The notes below the pieces were generated by a model. That model did no database searches. It had not been told where the DNA came from and saw nothing but the letters and a program-made list of their open reading frames with translations. This document shows, piece by piece, positions 8,907-17,431 of a stretch of 34,540 nt of DNA. A program made the position numbers and the translations under genes. The stretch comes from Cupriavidus sp. UYMMa02A (GTDB taxonomy: Bacteria; Pseudomonadota; Gammaproteobacteria; Burkholderiales; Burkholderiaceae). How positions within the stretch are numbered: the first letter of the stretch is position 1; each line of letters starts with the position of its first letter. The stretch spans positions 1 through 34,540 of the forward strand of contig LRMT01000023.1 of assembly GCA_001725945.1 (NCBI GenBank), read 5' to 3'.

Positions 8907-9307
8907 TGGAGACTGCCTTGAGCACGATTCCATATTTCAGCTTCCTGCAGCCCGGGTTCACCGTCCACGGCGATATCGTCAGCGACCATGGTCTCACCTG
9001 CGTCGGCCTGGTCGACGGCAATGTCACCAGCACTCAGGGCTTGGTCCATATTGCCAAGGGCTCGGTGGTGAGAGGCAATGTGGACGGCGAGCATGTCGTC
9101 CTGGACGGCACGGTTGAAGGCGATATCCGGGCACGCTCGTCCGCTCTCCTCAATGGGCGCGCGAAGGGCCGGGTAATCTATGGGGGTACGATCAGACTCG
9201 GCGAAGACGCAGATCTGGAGGGCACCACGCTTTCGCGAGCCGCGATCCTTGAGTACGCAGAGACAGCGCGTGCTGACACCGCGGCACCGGCCGAGACAAT
9301 ATCCTGA
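8906..9307 (+). CDS. Bactofilin (polymer-forming cytoskeletal protein)
   Basis: About 130 residues dominated by a short-repeat beta-helix: FTVHGDIVS, VDGNVTSTQ, IAKGSVVRGNVDG, VVLDGTVEGDIRA, ALLNGRAKGRVIYGG. This periodic G-D/N-V/I pattern is diagnostic of the bactofilin (DUF583) fold, which forms filaments on membranes. The ATG at 8906 overlaps the previous stop; a TTG at 8918 preceded by GGAGA at good spacing may be the true start (protein MSTIPYF). The C-terminal 35 residues are Ala/Thr-rich and likely disordered. Bactofilins are usually chromosomal; here the gene is in an accessory operon with a membrane protein. Confidence 0.85.
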   Translation: METALSTIPYFSFLQPGFTVHGDIVSDHGLTCVGLVDGNVTSTQGLVHIAKGSVVRGNVDGEHVVLDGTVEGDIRARSSALLNGRAKGRVIYGGTIRLGEDADLEGTTLSRAAILEYAETARADTAAPAETIS

Positions 9308-9360
9308 TATTGCGTTGCTGGCCGAAAGGCACACGGATCGACCGCTCATTCAAAGATAGT

Positions 9361-9387
9361 GCTCGGCAAAGTTGCCGGGCTGCTTTC
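9361..9387 (+). terminator. Weak terminator-like hairpin after bactofilin operon
   Basis: CGGCA-AAGT-TGCCG (about 9364-9377) followed by GGCTGCTTTC. It lies between the convergent bactofilin gene and the minus-strand gene at 9406. The stem is short and the T-tract poor. Confidence 0.35.
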
Positions 9388-9405
9388 ATGGGAGTCGCGT
9401 TAGCG

Positions 9406-9885
9406 TCAGTAGTTCTGCTTGGGTAAAGACCCTGGAAATGCGACCCAGGGAAGATCGATTCCAATGCGGGGATGGTGAAAGGACACAAAGGGAAGCGAGC
9501 CGGTGAGCTGCACCCGGAACATGCGAAACGCGTCGCCGCGCACTGCATATGAACTTCCGTGCCTTAGCTCGAAGATAACCGATCGTTGTCGCAACGTCAC
9601 TGCAGACGGCGCACATTGCGAAAATCGCAGGTCCATCCACTGGTCGTATCCTAGCGGTACGTTTTGTCCCGCCACTACCTTTTGCCACTCGGCATAAAGC
9701 TCCCCAAAGCGATGCTTTCCAAGGCTCTGAACATCGATGGGTGGTTGCGCATATCGCTCCAGCACTCGCAGCCGGCTCCCTGATACGCCAACTCTGCAGG
9801 AGATGCGGCCACCCATGGATGGCGCTATTCGCACGGTGCCGAACAGCCACCGCGCATAGAAGGTGTACAAACTGGCTAAAGACAT
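9406..9885 (-). CDS. Membrane-anchored hypothetical protein
   Basis: From ATG 9885 the protein has 159 residues starting with a hydrophobic helix (MSLASLYTFYARWLFGTV) and continuing as a basic, soluble domain with YDQWMDLRFS and VIFELRHGSSYAVRG segments. It may face the periplasm. A longer open frame to 9963 would add a run of phenylalanines, but those codons are the T-tract of the terminator at 9896-9937, so I reject that start. There is no good Shine-Dalgarno before 9885. I do not recognise the family. Confidence 0.5.
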   Translation of the reverse strand: MSLASLYTFYARWLFGTVRIAPSMGGRISCRVGVSGSRLRVLERYAQPPIDVQSLGKHRFGELYAEWQKVVAGQNVPLGYDQWMDLRFSQCAPSAVTLRQRSVIFELRHGSSYAVRGDAFRMFRVQLTGSLPFVSFHHPRIGIDLPWVAFPGSLPKQNY

Positions 9886-9895
9886 GACAACAAGC

Positions 9896-9937
9896 AAAAA
9901 AAAAAAAAAAAAAAAATGCCCCGGGCGTGCCGGGGCT
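9896..9937 (-). terminator. Strong intrinsic terminator with a 22-base T-tract
   Basis: On the minus strand GCCCCGG-CACGC-CCGGGGC (9919-9937) is followed by A and then 22 consecutive T (9896-9917 on the plus strand are all A). It lies about 100 bases past the reconstructed stop of the DUF2201 gene and ends the MoxR operon. Confidence 0.85.
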
Positions 9938-10039
9938 GATACCTGTAACGACCACTTCAGCACCTAACATCGGCGCCTCTGCGGAACACTTGAGGTTTAT
10001 TGCACAAATATGACGCTCGCCGGGGGGCCGTCGGGACCG

Positions 10040-11217
10040 TCACACAATTACTTCGACGCACTCGCCGAAGGGAGGTGCTACGATCCGATCCAGCGGCGTT
10101 ACCGATGCCCAGAGGGTTGGATAGCCGGCGCCGCGACCGGAAACGCGCCATACAGGTCCGTGAGGTAGACGAGGAATGCAGGCGCGATGCCTTCCTTGTC
10201 CAGCCACGCGAATGGCGGCCTGAAGCTGGTGCCCCCACCCCCCTTAAGAGGGGCGAGGTCGACCACCTCATCTCGCCCAAAGACCTGAACCTGTGTAACG
10301 CGGGCATCGCAGTCGATCACGATGAGCCTGGCCGGCTGCAGTTGCTGGTGCACCGCGATAATCTCCACCGCGAACTGCCGCTGAGTCTCATCAAAGACCG
10401 AGCCGCTGGAGTCACGCACAAACACCGCGTCCCCGACCGCCTCGGAATGCAACGAAGGCAGATATAGACCCAGATGGGCATAGCGGCGGTTGGGTACCTT
10501 CCAGCTGTAATCCACGCGCGCCGTCTCAGCGGCGAAGCGGTGCAGCACCGCTCGCCAATCCACGGATGGGCGCAGCGTTGCCTCCACCAGGTGTTCGAGG
10601 TCGCCTGGCAAAGCGCCGCGCATCTTGGCTGCCTTCGCGGCCTGACTCACGGCGAGCCGCCATTCACTCTCGACCGCCGGTTTGTCTGCGCCGGTGTACT
10701 GGCGAACCTCGCCACACCCGTTGGGCGGCGGCACGGCAGGCTGGGCTCCAGATGGATGTGGGGCTGGACCACCCGTACCGCCCGCGCCCGAGGGATCCGG
10801 CTGCTGCGACGATTCCTCCTGTCGCAGCATCGCGTAGATCTCCTCAGCCGACTTGCCCAGGTAGCGGCCATCTAGCAGGACATCTTGCGGCAACTTGAAC
10901 TGCGCATTGAGCACCAGCGGATTCACCGCATAGTCGCAGGCCTGGTTCCACCGGTCCTGGTTTCTCGCGCCCATGCGCCAGCAGTGCCCGTTGGCAACAT
11001 GGAGCACTTCATGAGCAAGGACGCCACGCAGCTCAAGGTCATCGAGCGATTCGACATACGCCGAGTTGTAGCCCAGGCGCACGCCGTCAACCCACATCGA
11101 CTCGCAAGTCCGATCCTCGACGACGGCCAGGCGCAGGGCCAAAGCCCCAAAGAACGGTTGCGATAGCACCAGCGCCGCGCGCTGCTTCACGATTCGAGCA
11201 TGCATTGGCGATCTCAC
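10040..11217 (-). CDS. DUF2201-type putative metallopeptidase with VWA-like C-terminal domain
   Basis: The N-terminal domain has a zinc-protease signature, VLAHEVLHVANGH (HExxH plus a third His, about residues 68-80), followed by NQACDYAVNPLV, as in the putative metallopeptidase domain of DUF2201 proteins. The C-terminal half is von Willebrand-A-like: VFVRDSSGSVFDE (MIDAS-like D-S-S-G-S), LIVIDCDARVTQV and VYLTDLYGAFP. The frame ends early at 10099, but a single-base shift near 10127 restores the expected ending (YPTLWASVTPLDRIV, then APPFGECVEVIV) with a stop at 10040. GTG 11217 overlaps the stop of the upstream gene (GTGA); ATG 11205 is possible. It is the last gene of a MoxR ATPase operon, a pairing typical of chaperone-like MoxR/VWA systems. 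Confidence 0.8.
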
Positions 11218-12129
11218 GCGGCGAGCAGTTGCAGCATCGGCATGTCGCCAACCTCGCGCGTCAGTGCCGGCGGCGGCCCACCCATGAATGCAGCCATCTG
11301 CGCTTCGATCTCCATTGCGCGGCCGGCTACATTCAGGCGCAGCAGCGGGTCATCCTTCAGCTGGGCCCCGGTGTAGCAGGCAAGCTGGTCCTGTGTCTTG
11401 GCCAGGATGTCCGCCAACGCGGGGTCTCAGAGAAGTTCAGCTTCGGCAGCAGTGTGCTGAGCTCGCGCACCTTGTCGGCCACATCGAGCCGCACATTGCC
11501 TTCCCCATACAGGCGGTTGGCGAAGTGCTGCACCGCTTCGTACAGACGGCCCACGAGGTCGTTGTTCGCGGTTTTACCGCACCCAAGACCTTGGCGTCCA
11601 TCTCGTTCCGAATGCCCTGCAGCACATCGGGTGGCAGGTCGATGCCGAACTGGCTGGCATCGGGGAATGGCAGTACGGAAAAGCGAACGCCGAACTTCCT
11701 GCGCAGCTCCGCCTCGCTCGGATAGTCGGCCTCGTCGAAGAGACCATTGAGTGCAACGCGGGCCTCGTCCTTGAGCCGCGGGTAGTCGGCCAAGAACTGA
11801 ACTGTAGCCCCTTCGAATTCGTCACGCAGGGCGCGCAGCTTCTCCGCAACCTCCATGTAGACAGTCGTGGGCAACAGGCGGACGCCGAGCTGGTCGTAGT
11901 CCAGCGAATGGCTATCGAAAAGCGATCGGGCGCGGTTGCCAATGGCGCAGACTTCCTTGTACGACGTCGCCCCGTCGGTCAAGAGCCGCTTGTTAAAGCG
12001 GCCAATGTCCTTGGCTTCGTGCTTGGCCTCAACTTCCTGCGTGGCACGGGTGTCGAATCGGAGCGCGCGCCAGGCCGAGATGTTGAGCGTCGCGAGCATG
12101 ACACGGGACGTCAGGTTGGTAATGTTCAT
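11214..12129 (-). CDS. DUF3150-like protein, two frameshifts
   Basis: The protein begins MNITNLTSRVMLATLNISAW and is helical and charged, with YMEVAEKLRALRDEFEGA and AVQHFANRLYGEGNVRLDVADKVREL segments. The frame changes near 11575 (a TTTT run within gcggttttacc) and near 11425. The last part (11214-11417) ends MLQLLAA. The joined length is about 305 residues. It resembles DUF3150 plasmid proteins that accompany MoxR ATPase and DUF2201 genes; this assignment is from memory of the family style and is tentative. It lies between those two genes on the same strand. The start at 12129 has GAGGATCC upstream. Confidence 0.65.
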
Positions 12130-12237
12130 GATGGATCCTCAAAGGGATTGGTCGCGCGAGGGCGGCCGGGAAACGAAAGCGGCCGACTCGGAAGAACCCG
12201 AGCCGGCCGGCAGAAGTGATGATGGAAGAAAGGCGAC
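12130..12237 (-). promoter_or_regulatory. Intergenic hairpin before the DUF3150-like gene
   Basis: On the minus strand GCCGGCTCGG pairs with CCGAGTCGGC (about 12185-12212; ten pairs with one G-T) over a six-base loop. A second stem, GGCCG with CGGCC, follows. No T-tract is present, so this is more likely an mRNA processing or stability structure than a terminator. The weak ATCC/GGAT pairing at 12134-12150 covers the Shine-Dalgarno. Confidence 0.4.
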
Positions 12238-13262
12238 CTACTGGCCGCGGATGTGTGCGCCGATCGGTCCGCCCTGCGCCACGATGAACGCGGGGGTGCT
12301 GGCGATCGAGGCATCACGCTCTACGGCATCACGCACCAGCAGAACAGCAAACTCGCCGAGGCCCGCTTCATGCAGCCGATTCGCATAAACCATCGCGCGA
12401 TCGAAGTTGTTGGCGTTGGCCAGGCGGGCGACCGCCGTGACGATGCCATACTGCACCGCAACATCAGTCGGGATCGCGCCGTGGCCGGTGCAGCGAGCAC
12501 ACCGTCTGGCGACGGCATCTGGCGGAAGAGTCGCTTGAACGCAACGAACTCCGTGGCAGCGCCCTCCCCGACCGCGCCAGCGAAGGCGACGTGCTCCAAG
12601 TCGACCGGGACCACGTTCGAAAGCTTCCCCACCATTCCCCAGCTTCGGGGACTCGGCAGGTTCTCGATCTCACGGGTCCGTTCCGTCGACAGCAGCAGAT
12701 CCGGCCTGAAGCGTAGGAACGCGATCAGCTCTGGCGGCTGGTTCGTTGCGACGGCCCAGCGTGTCCAGTCCTCCATCGACGTGGTCAGCTCCACGATCGT
12801 CGCAAAGCGTGACTTCAGCGGGTCGAGAATGCTGGAGACGCCAGCGTTATCAATACGGCGATTGGTCGCCGCAACGAAGGTGACATGCGGCGGCAAAGCG
12901 TGCTCGCCGATTCGGCGGGCGAGCAGAAGCTGCATCTTGGCGGCCTGCACTGCAGGTGTGGCCTGACCCAGGTCGTCGATGAACCAGACCAATGGCCGGC
13001 GAGCGCACAGAGCGCGTTCCAGATCGCCAAAGGGAAGGAAGCGTGCATGCGCACCGTCCGTCGACGGGAAGGGCAAGCCCTTCGAGTCGGTCGGGTCTTC
13101 GACCACCGGGTGCGAGATGAGCAGCTCGTGGCCGGCATCGGCGGCAGCACGGGCGACAATGTCGCTTTTGCCGATGCCAGGCGCGCCTGTCACAAGGACC
13201 GGAAGCATGGCTGGGATGCAGGCAGCGAGCAGTTTTTGCAGCTGGGAGGGATTCAGTTCCAT
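12238..13262 (-). CDS. MoxR-type AAA+ ATPase, one frameshift
   Basis: Walker A is TGAPGIGKSD (about residues 23-32) and Walker B is LVWFIDDLGQ (about 90-99). A sensor-1 segment, VTFVAATNRR, follows, then SSILDPLKSRFATIVEL with an arginine-finger-like Arg and the PSPRSWGMVGK sensor-2 region. This is the layout of MoxR AAA+ ATPases, which act with VWA-domain partners to remodel or load cofactors into target proteins. The frame breaks near 12470; the rest (PTDVAVQYGIVTAVARLAN to the stop at 12238) continues in another frame without stops, giving about 341 residues. AAGGAAT precedes the ATG at 13262. It heads the operon with the DUF3150-like and DUF2201 genes. Confidence 0.85.
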
Positions 13263-13425
13263 GGGATTCCTTATGGAGTTCCCATAGGTCGTCCCCACAG
13301 GGATCGGTCCTGTGGGAAGGTTCAGGAGATGGCCGGCGGGCCGGCATTGGGGTCGATGCGTCAAAGACGCGGGTAAAACTGTGTTTGGACTGATTCGGAC
13401 CAGTGCGAACACAGCTCTCGATGTT
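13263..13425 (-). promoter_or_regulatory. Structured leader, copy C, before the MoxR operon
   Basis: Hairpin GCGTC-TTT-GACGC (13358-13370), linker ATCGACCCCAAT, second hairpin GCCGG-CCCG-CCGGC (13332-13345). A GC stem CCCACAGG/CCTGTGGG (13294-13316) follows. Then a stem made of ATGGGA (13280-13285) and TCCCAT (13261-13266) encloses the Shine-Dalgarno and takes in the start codon. Upstream, CTGTGTT pairs with AACACAG just before TTTTACCC and the element. The linker is 12 rather than 9 bases. Confidence 0.6.
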
Positions 13426-13491
13426 GAGAGACTACTATTCCAAGCGTCCTACGGTGCGGACGAAAGCTCGCGGAAACACTACGTGAATCAG

Positions 13492-13520
13492 AAAAATCCC
13501 GGCCTCCAAGGGGCCGGGGG
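13492..13520 (-). terminator. Intrinsic terminator after the 13540 gene
   Basis: On the minus strand CCCGGCC pairs with GGCCGGG over a short loop and is followed by ATTTTT. It lies 20-48 bases past the stop at 13540 and separates that gene from the MoxR leader. Confidence 0.7.
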
Positions 13521-13539
13521 GATGCACTCAAGCCAGAAC

Positions 13540-15090
13540 TTACTGAGGCACGCCGGCTTGCGCCAGGCGGGCCCGAGCATAGGACAGCGTGCCGTCCTTT
13601 GCGCGCAGCGGCCGCGACACGCCGTGGCGCGGATTGCAGATGCGATAGGCGCGTGCGCGACCGCGGGCCATATCGACGATCTCCGAGAAGCCCTCGGCGA
13701 TGCAGAAATCGACGTACTCGCGGCCGTTGAGAACCCTGCCGGTCTCGAGCCTCCAACGGGACGCTTCCGCCCGCTTGCGCGCATCCTCAACTCCCGCGTG
13801 GCTAGCCGGTCGGCCTTCTCTGCTGCCGCCTGATGCTCCCAGTGCTCCTGCTCCGCCGGCGAGAAGCCGCACAGCTCGAAGATTTGCCGGCGGCGCTCCG
13901 CGGCGGGCACTGCAGCAGATCCACACCGAGTTCATCGCGCAACGCGCGCTTGGTTTCGGTGTTCCAGTCCTTGGGGCTATCGAACACCTCCAGGAGAGCC
14001 GCAATGTCACGCTGCATGACCGCAAGCGCTACCCTGTTGGCCCAGTCGTAGCCGGCGCTAGCCCGCTCGGCGATGGCGCGCTGCGTAAGGTCGTCGAAAT
14101 GCCGCTGGGTAATCTCCAAGCTTCGCGCTGGGCTTTGGCATTCTCCACGGTGGCATTGAACCGCCGCTGAGTCGTGAGTCCGTGGATGCGCTGCGCCAGC
14201 CCGGATACTGGTGTACCGGCAGGCCCTTGCGGAGCCTTGAGTATCGGGATCGTCCGCGGCGGCAGGATGCCAGCTTCAAACAGCGCGTCATCGATCTGAA
14301 TGTCTCCACAGTCGCCTGGCAGACGCCGCATAATGCCGAGCAGCTTGGCTACGTTGCCTGTTGTGATGGGCAGCTTGTCCAGCCGCATGACGCGGCAGAG
14401 TCCCTGCAGCTGCGCCGGCGGCAAAGCACCACGCAGTGCCGGCACGTCAATCAGCGACCGCATCCATGCGAGATCGAACTTGCCGATCTCGGGATCGTCA
14501 CGGTAGGCATTCAGCACGCATTCCCGAACTTTCTCGCCGCGCAGAAGCGCATAGGCAACATGGAGTTCATGACGTGAGTTCGGGCATTCGTTCGGCGCGT
14601 ACGTTGGGCCTTGGCGCCCATAGCCAAAGCGACGTCGGAATTCATTGTCGACGAAGGCTGCAATGTCGAACGGCCCCTCGCCTCCGAATAGATCTCGGGT
14701 ATGAAACAGCGGCCCGGCATCGGCCGCAGTGATATCGATCGCTTCCTCAGGGAAGAAGGCAAGCCGGCCTGCAGCAACGACCGCGCCCCACGACGCGCGG
14801 CTCATCTCGTGCGGGCGAAGGACTTTTCCGTCCGCACGTACGATGTAGCGCTCGATCTCATCGAGTACCTGGGTGAGTATCGATCGCGCCGTCCCGCGCG
14901 GTCGCACGGCGAGCTGGCCAGACTTCAGAAGCTGGACAGCGATATTGCCGCGCTCGACATGGCGCACGGTGACTTCGTCAGGCCGCGGTGCGGTATCGCC
15001 CCGCCGATCCTGGTTCAGATATTCCAGCACTCCGGCGAGCGTCGTGCGCATCTCGGATCGGGCCGATCCAATCGAAATGACGTACATCAT
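13540..15090 (-). CDS. Hypothetical plasmid protein of about 517 residues, frameshifted
   Basis: Not recognised. The main frame (from ATG 15090, MMYVISIGSARSEMRTTL) runs to about 14120 and encodes a soluble protein with a Cys/Asn-containing centre (PTYAPNECPNSRHELHVAYALL). The frame then changes near 14122 (continuing LEITQRHFDDLTQRAIAERA), near 13905 (PAAERRRQIFELCGFSP) and near 13790, to end ICNPRHGVSRPLRAKDG and a stop at 13540. The joined tail from NATVENAKAQREAL is a long helix resembling phasin-like or structural helices. No in-frame stops are met. The start has GGAGCA two to seven bases upstream inside a hairpin. Confidence 0.6.
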
Positions 15091-15140
15091 ATGCTCCAAG
15101 ACGGGAGCACGCCTCTTGGGGCGCGCCCAAGAGGGTTGAA
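15091..15140 (-). promoter_or_regulatory. RBS-covering hairpins before the 15090 gene
   Basis: A nine-pair stem CCTCTTGGG/CCCAAGAGG (15112-15134) is followed by TGCTCC (15104-15109), which pairs with the Shine-Dalgarno strand GGAGCA (15092-15097) next to the ATG. The strand GGGCGCGCC of the first hairpin can alternatively pair with GGCGTGCTCC, freeing the Shine-Dalgarno. This is the same layout as in the other leaders but without the GCGTC element. Confidence 0.5.
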
Positions 15141-15151
15141 AGGATGTGGTG

Positions 15152-15540
15152 CTAAACCAGAGTGGCAATGCGACGCGCGACCGGCGGCGAGCCACAATCC
15201 GCGTGGCCGCGACCTGTGATAGCAGTTCGGGGCACGTAATGCGCCAAATGGCATGACCACGGTCACAGACCTCGGACAAGTAGCCCGTGTCGGTGAATTT
15301 GCCAGTGTCCAGCAATGCCGCTTTCAGATCCGCTGGAACGTTCCAGTCGGCGGCGACGCTGAACTCGCCGTCGAGCAATGGCGCGTACGGCAAGTTCACG
15401 CTGAGCGAGGCATAGGGCATGCCGTCATCGACACAAATCAGCTGGATAGCCGGGCGCAGGTTCGCGTCATAGAGGCCGACGCGCAGTTGCACGCCGGCCG
15501 GGCAGCTGGCCAGGCCAGCGCCGTAGACGGTCTCGTCCAT
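15152..15540 (-). CDS. DUF4313-like protein, C-terminal frame uncertain
   Basis: The protein starts MDETVYGAGLASCPAGVQLR; its core PYASLSVNLPYAPLLDGEF, then ALLDTGKFTDTGYLSEV and GHAIWRI, matches the small DUF4313 family of plasmid proteins with an expected length near 120-130. The open frame runs on without a stop into the next gene, which is impossible given the RNA structure in between. A shift near 15225 gives a stop at 15152. AAAGGAG precedes ATG 15540. Its function is not known to me. Confidence 0.6.
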
Positions 15541-15628
15541 GGGTGATACTCCTTTGGGAGGGAGCCGCCAAAAGGGGACGGCCCCCCGTGTGGGTCTGGG
15601 AACGAAAAACGCACCCCGAGTGCGTTCA
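15541..15628 (-). promoter_or_regulatory. Terminator-like hairpin and RBS switch before the DUF4313-like gene
   Basis: AACGCAC-TCGGG-GTGCGTT followed by TTTCGTT (about 15604-15628) is an intrinsic terminator signal closing the upstream small membrane genes. Next comes a three-strand arrangement: GGGGGCC (15580-15586), GGCTCCC (15560-15566) and the Shine-Dalgarno GGAG (15549-15552). The middle strand can pair with the first (seven pairs, one G-T) or cover the Shine-Dalgarno through CTCC. Confidence 0.5.
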
Positions 15629-15668
15629 AGCTGTGAGCCGACGAATCGGCTCCGAGAATGGGAGGGCT

Positions 15669-15755
15669 TTAGTCCTTGTGGATGCGGCAACCGCTATGGT
15701 CAGCCCACAGCAGGAATGCGGAGATCGTTACGATGAAGGCCACCAAGCCGAGCAT
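15669..15755 (-). CDS. Tiny membrane protein, 28 residues
   Basis: The protein starts MLGLVAFIVTISAFLLWADH and ends GCRIHKD: one transmembrane helix followed by a short polar tail. CAGGAGATTCAG lies just before the ATG. It resembles the neighbouring small protein at 15728-15901 (both have ISAFLLWAD), so the two are tandem paralogs and both are likely real. No function known. Confidence 0.65.
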   Translation of the reverse strand: MLGLVAFIVTISAFLLWADHSGCRIHKD

Positions 15756-15901
15756 CTGAATCTCCTGAAAATCCCGTGGGAAACGAACACCTCGACGAAA
15801 TATCGCTGAGTCCTTGTGGACACGCGACCGTTCCGGTCGGCCCAGAGCAAGAAGGCCGAGATGGCGCCGCCGACAATCAAAACAAACAGGCCGAGAGTCA
15901 T
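15728..15901 (-). CDS. Small membrane protein, paralog of the 15669 gene
   Basis: It starts MTLGLFVLIVGGAISAFLLW, followed by ADRNGR, with AGGAG before the ATG. The helix and the ISAFLLWAD motif match the 28-residue neighbour. The DNA tgtccacaaggact is shared with that gene (where it encodes IHKD), but here it is read in a different frame. An indel near 15820 may therefore have extended the protein to 57 residues by removing its proper stop. Confidence 0.55.
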   Translation of the reverse strand: MTLGLFVLIVGGAISAFLLWADRNGRVSTRTQRYFVEVFVSHGIFRRFRCSAWWPSS

Positions 15902-15903
15902 TC

Positions 15904-16305
15904 TCAGTCTCCTTTGGAAAGAACTGCGCCTACGACAAACAGTACAAGACCAACTCCGACAAGGCTAAGGACGTCAGTCACAGCTCCAAAGGTCCAAGCT
16001 GGGCTCGATCCTACGTAGCCGCTTGCGCCAATCAGCGCGGCCGCGGACAGCGTGTGTGCAAACCGGCCCGACTGCTGCCGCTGATCTTGGTGGGCGCCGT
16101 CACGGCCCTCCAGGCCTGTTCCAGCAGACCCTGCCGGTGCCGGCGAGAGCGGTCGAGCTGATAGACACCAATCTCAACCGGCTGCAGCGGATAACGGTAC
16201 CCATGCTCGTGGGCTACGAGGGCATGGCCATCGCCCGCCGCCCTGGCGCGCTGTACAAATCGAGCAATCGCAAGGGCAAAGTCACGAGCCCGGACATTGG
16301 CTCAT
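15904..16305 (-). CDS. Hypothetical membrane protein, frameshifted
   Basis: Reconstructed from two frames: an N-terminal soluble part (RDFALAIARFVQRARAAG, then HEHGYRYPLQPVEIGVYQLD and GLLEQAWRAVTAP) and a C-terminal part with a small-residue stretch (HTLSAAALIGASGYVGSSPA) followed by a transmembrane helix (LSLVGVGLVLFVVGAVL) and SKGD. The frame changes near 16060, in a CACACAC repeat, and probably near 16290 next to the suggested ATG 16305. It overlaps the ribosome-binding site of the next small membrane gene. Not recognised. Confidence 0.45.
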
Positions 16306-16384
16306 ACTGCGCCTGACCGTGGGTTTCCTCGCCGATCGCCGATGTGAAGGTAAGTTTGAGGAGAGCTGTCATGGCACCCCATCC

Positions 16385-16792
16385 TCAGCTGCGCCGTCCA
16401 GCGACCACGCGAAAGGTGGAAAGGAGGTCGGCATAACCTCGATCGGTGCCCAGCGACTGCATGTTGACCGCGTTATCGCGGCCACCGGTCAAGTCGCCTC
16501 GTCCACGACAAGTCCGGTAGGACATGCGAATTTCGTCGACGCCGGGGGCCTGCTGGATTTCGACCAGCAACGAATCGGTCTGAAGTGTGAACACTTTGAC
16601 GTCGCGCCGGCGCTGGCGATGCTCGCGGATCGTGTAATCGCGCGGGCGCAGGGCCATGTCGCCGGCAACGCGGCGCAGCATGCGGCATGCGTCTCGCCGC
16701 AATGCCTGGCATGCGGCCGGATTATCCGGTGAGGGAAAAGCGAAGAAAGACCTAGGAGCTTCATGGATGTCCTCTGAACGGATGGGGGACAT
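16385..16792 (-). CDS. Hypothetical basic protein
   Basis: A 135-residue protein with a Cys-containing helical N-terminus (AACQALRRDACRMLRRVAGD) and a basic central strand region (DYTIREHRQRRRDVKVFTLQ, then SLLVEIQQAPG). The codon pattern supports this frame. The start is uncertain: ATG 16792 is in frame, but the ATG at 16764 sits directly after the RBS hairpin like the other genes in this region, in a different frame, so an indel near the start is likely. Not recognised. Confidence 0.5.
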   Translation of the reverse strand: MSPIRSEDIHEAPRSFFAFPSPDNPAACQALRRDACRMLRRVAGDMALRPRDYTIREHRQRRRDVKVFTLQTDSLLVEIQQAPGVDEIRMSYRTCRGRGDLTGGRDNAVNMQSLGTDRGYADLLSTFRVVAGRRS

Positions 16793-16935
16793 CCCTTCCC
16801 TGATGGGACGAGTGTCCCGCAATGGGTTGGTCCGGTGATGCCGGACAGGGATCGATGCGTCGATGACGCGGGTGAAAACGACTTGCCGAACCCCGTAGGG
16901 TTGGGCAAGCCCTCTCGGGCTTGCGAAGAGGCTGG
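16764..16935 (-). promoter_or_regulatory. Structured leader, copy D
   Basis: Hairpin GCGTC-ATC-GACGC (16857-16869), linker ATCGATCCCT, second hairpin GTCCGG-CATCA-CCGGAC (16830-16846). Before it lie stems GCAAGCCC/GGGCTTGC and CTTGCC/GGCAAG followed by TTTT, possibly the terminator of the upstream gene. Near the start codon is a switch: GGGACA (16813-16818), GGATGTCC (16787-16794) and GGACATCC (16765-16772). The last two pair perfectly over eight bases and enclose the Shine-Dalgarno. Confidence 0.6.
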
Positions 16936-16943
16936 CCTGAATC

Positions 16944-17346
16944 TCAGGCAACGTCGAACATCTTGTTGATCGCGCGCACGCTGTCCCAAGCTTGACGCTC
17001 GGACAGCGTCTTGCCGACCAACAACTTCTGCGCAGTGGTAACCAGGCCAGGTGCAGCGCCAGAGTAGCCGATGCGATCGACCTGAATAGCCCAACCTTCG
17101 GACCAGCCACGCTGTACGGAGATGGCGAGCCGCTCACGCGCACCGAGTTGGGGCCACTGGCGTGATGACTTCGGACCGTACAAGGCCTCGTTGTCGTCAT
17201 CCATGAAATTGCTGGCGTTGAGCATTCCGGCTCACGCCAGCACTGCGCAACTGACGACGGATGTCGTCGGCGACTTCGAAAATGTATTTCCCCTTCGTTT
17301 CGATCGGGGCGATGGTGATGGGAGATGCTTCTGCAACATCGAACAT
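16944..17346 (-). CDS. Hypothetical protein(s) in two overlapping frames
   Basis: Frame one (17346-17197) begins MFDVAEASPITIAPIETKGK and ends QRQQFHG. Frame two (17225-16944) begins MLNASNFMDDDNEALYG and ends INKMFDVA. The two meet within 30 bases around 17215, so either two genes overlap or one protein of about 134 residues has an indel there. AGGAG lies before ATG 17346, while ATG 17225 has a poor ribosome-binding site, which favours a single gene. The peptide MFDVA occurs at both ends. Unrecognised; it follows the SlyB-like gene. Confidence 0.45.
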
Positions 17347-17431
17347 GTGAACTCCTGTTCGCAGCGGAGCCCCCCGTGCGGGGGAGGCCGCGCGGGAAAG
17401 GTGACAGGGATAAAGCTCCGTCTGGAGCCCG

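Noticed and set aside
9886..9963. N-terminal extension with a run of phenylalanines on the 9406 gene
   Set aside because: The Phe codons are the T-tract of an intrinsic terminator; the ATG at 9885 lies beyond it.
14029..15690. Single long minus-strand frame of 553 residues
   Set aside because: It runs from before the DUF4313-like start, through that gene, across an untranslated leader with an RBS hairpin and into the next gene. It is two genes joined by a frameshift.
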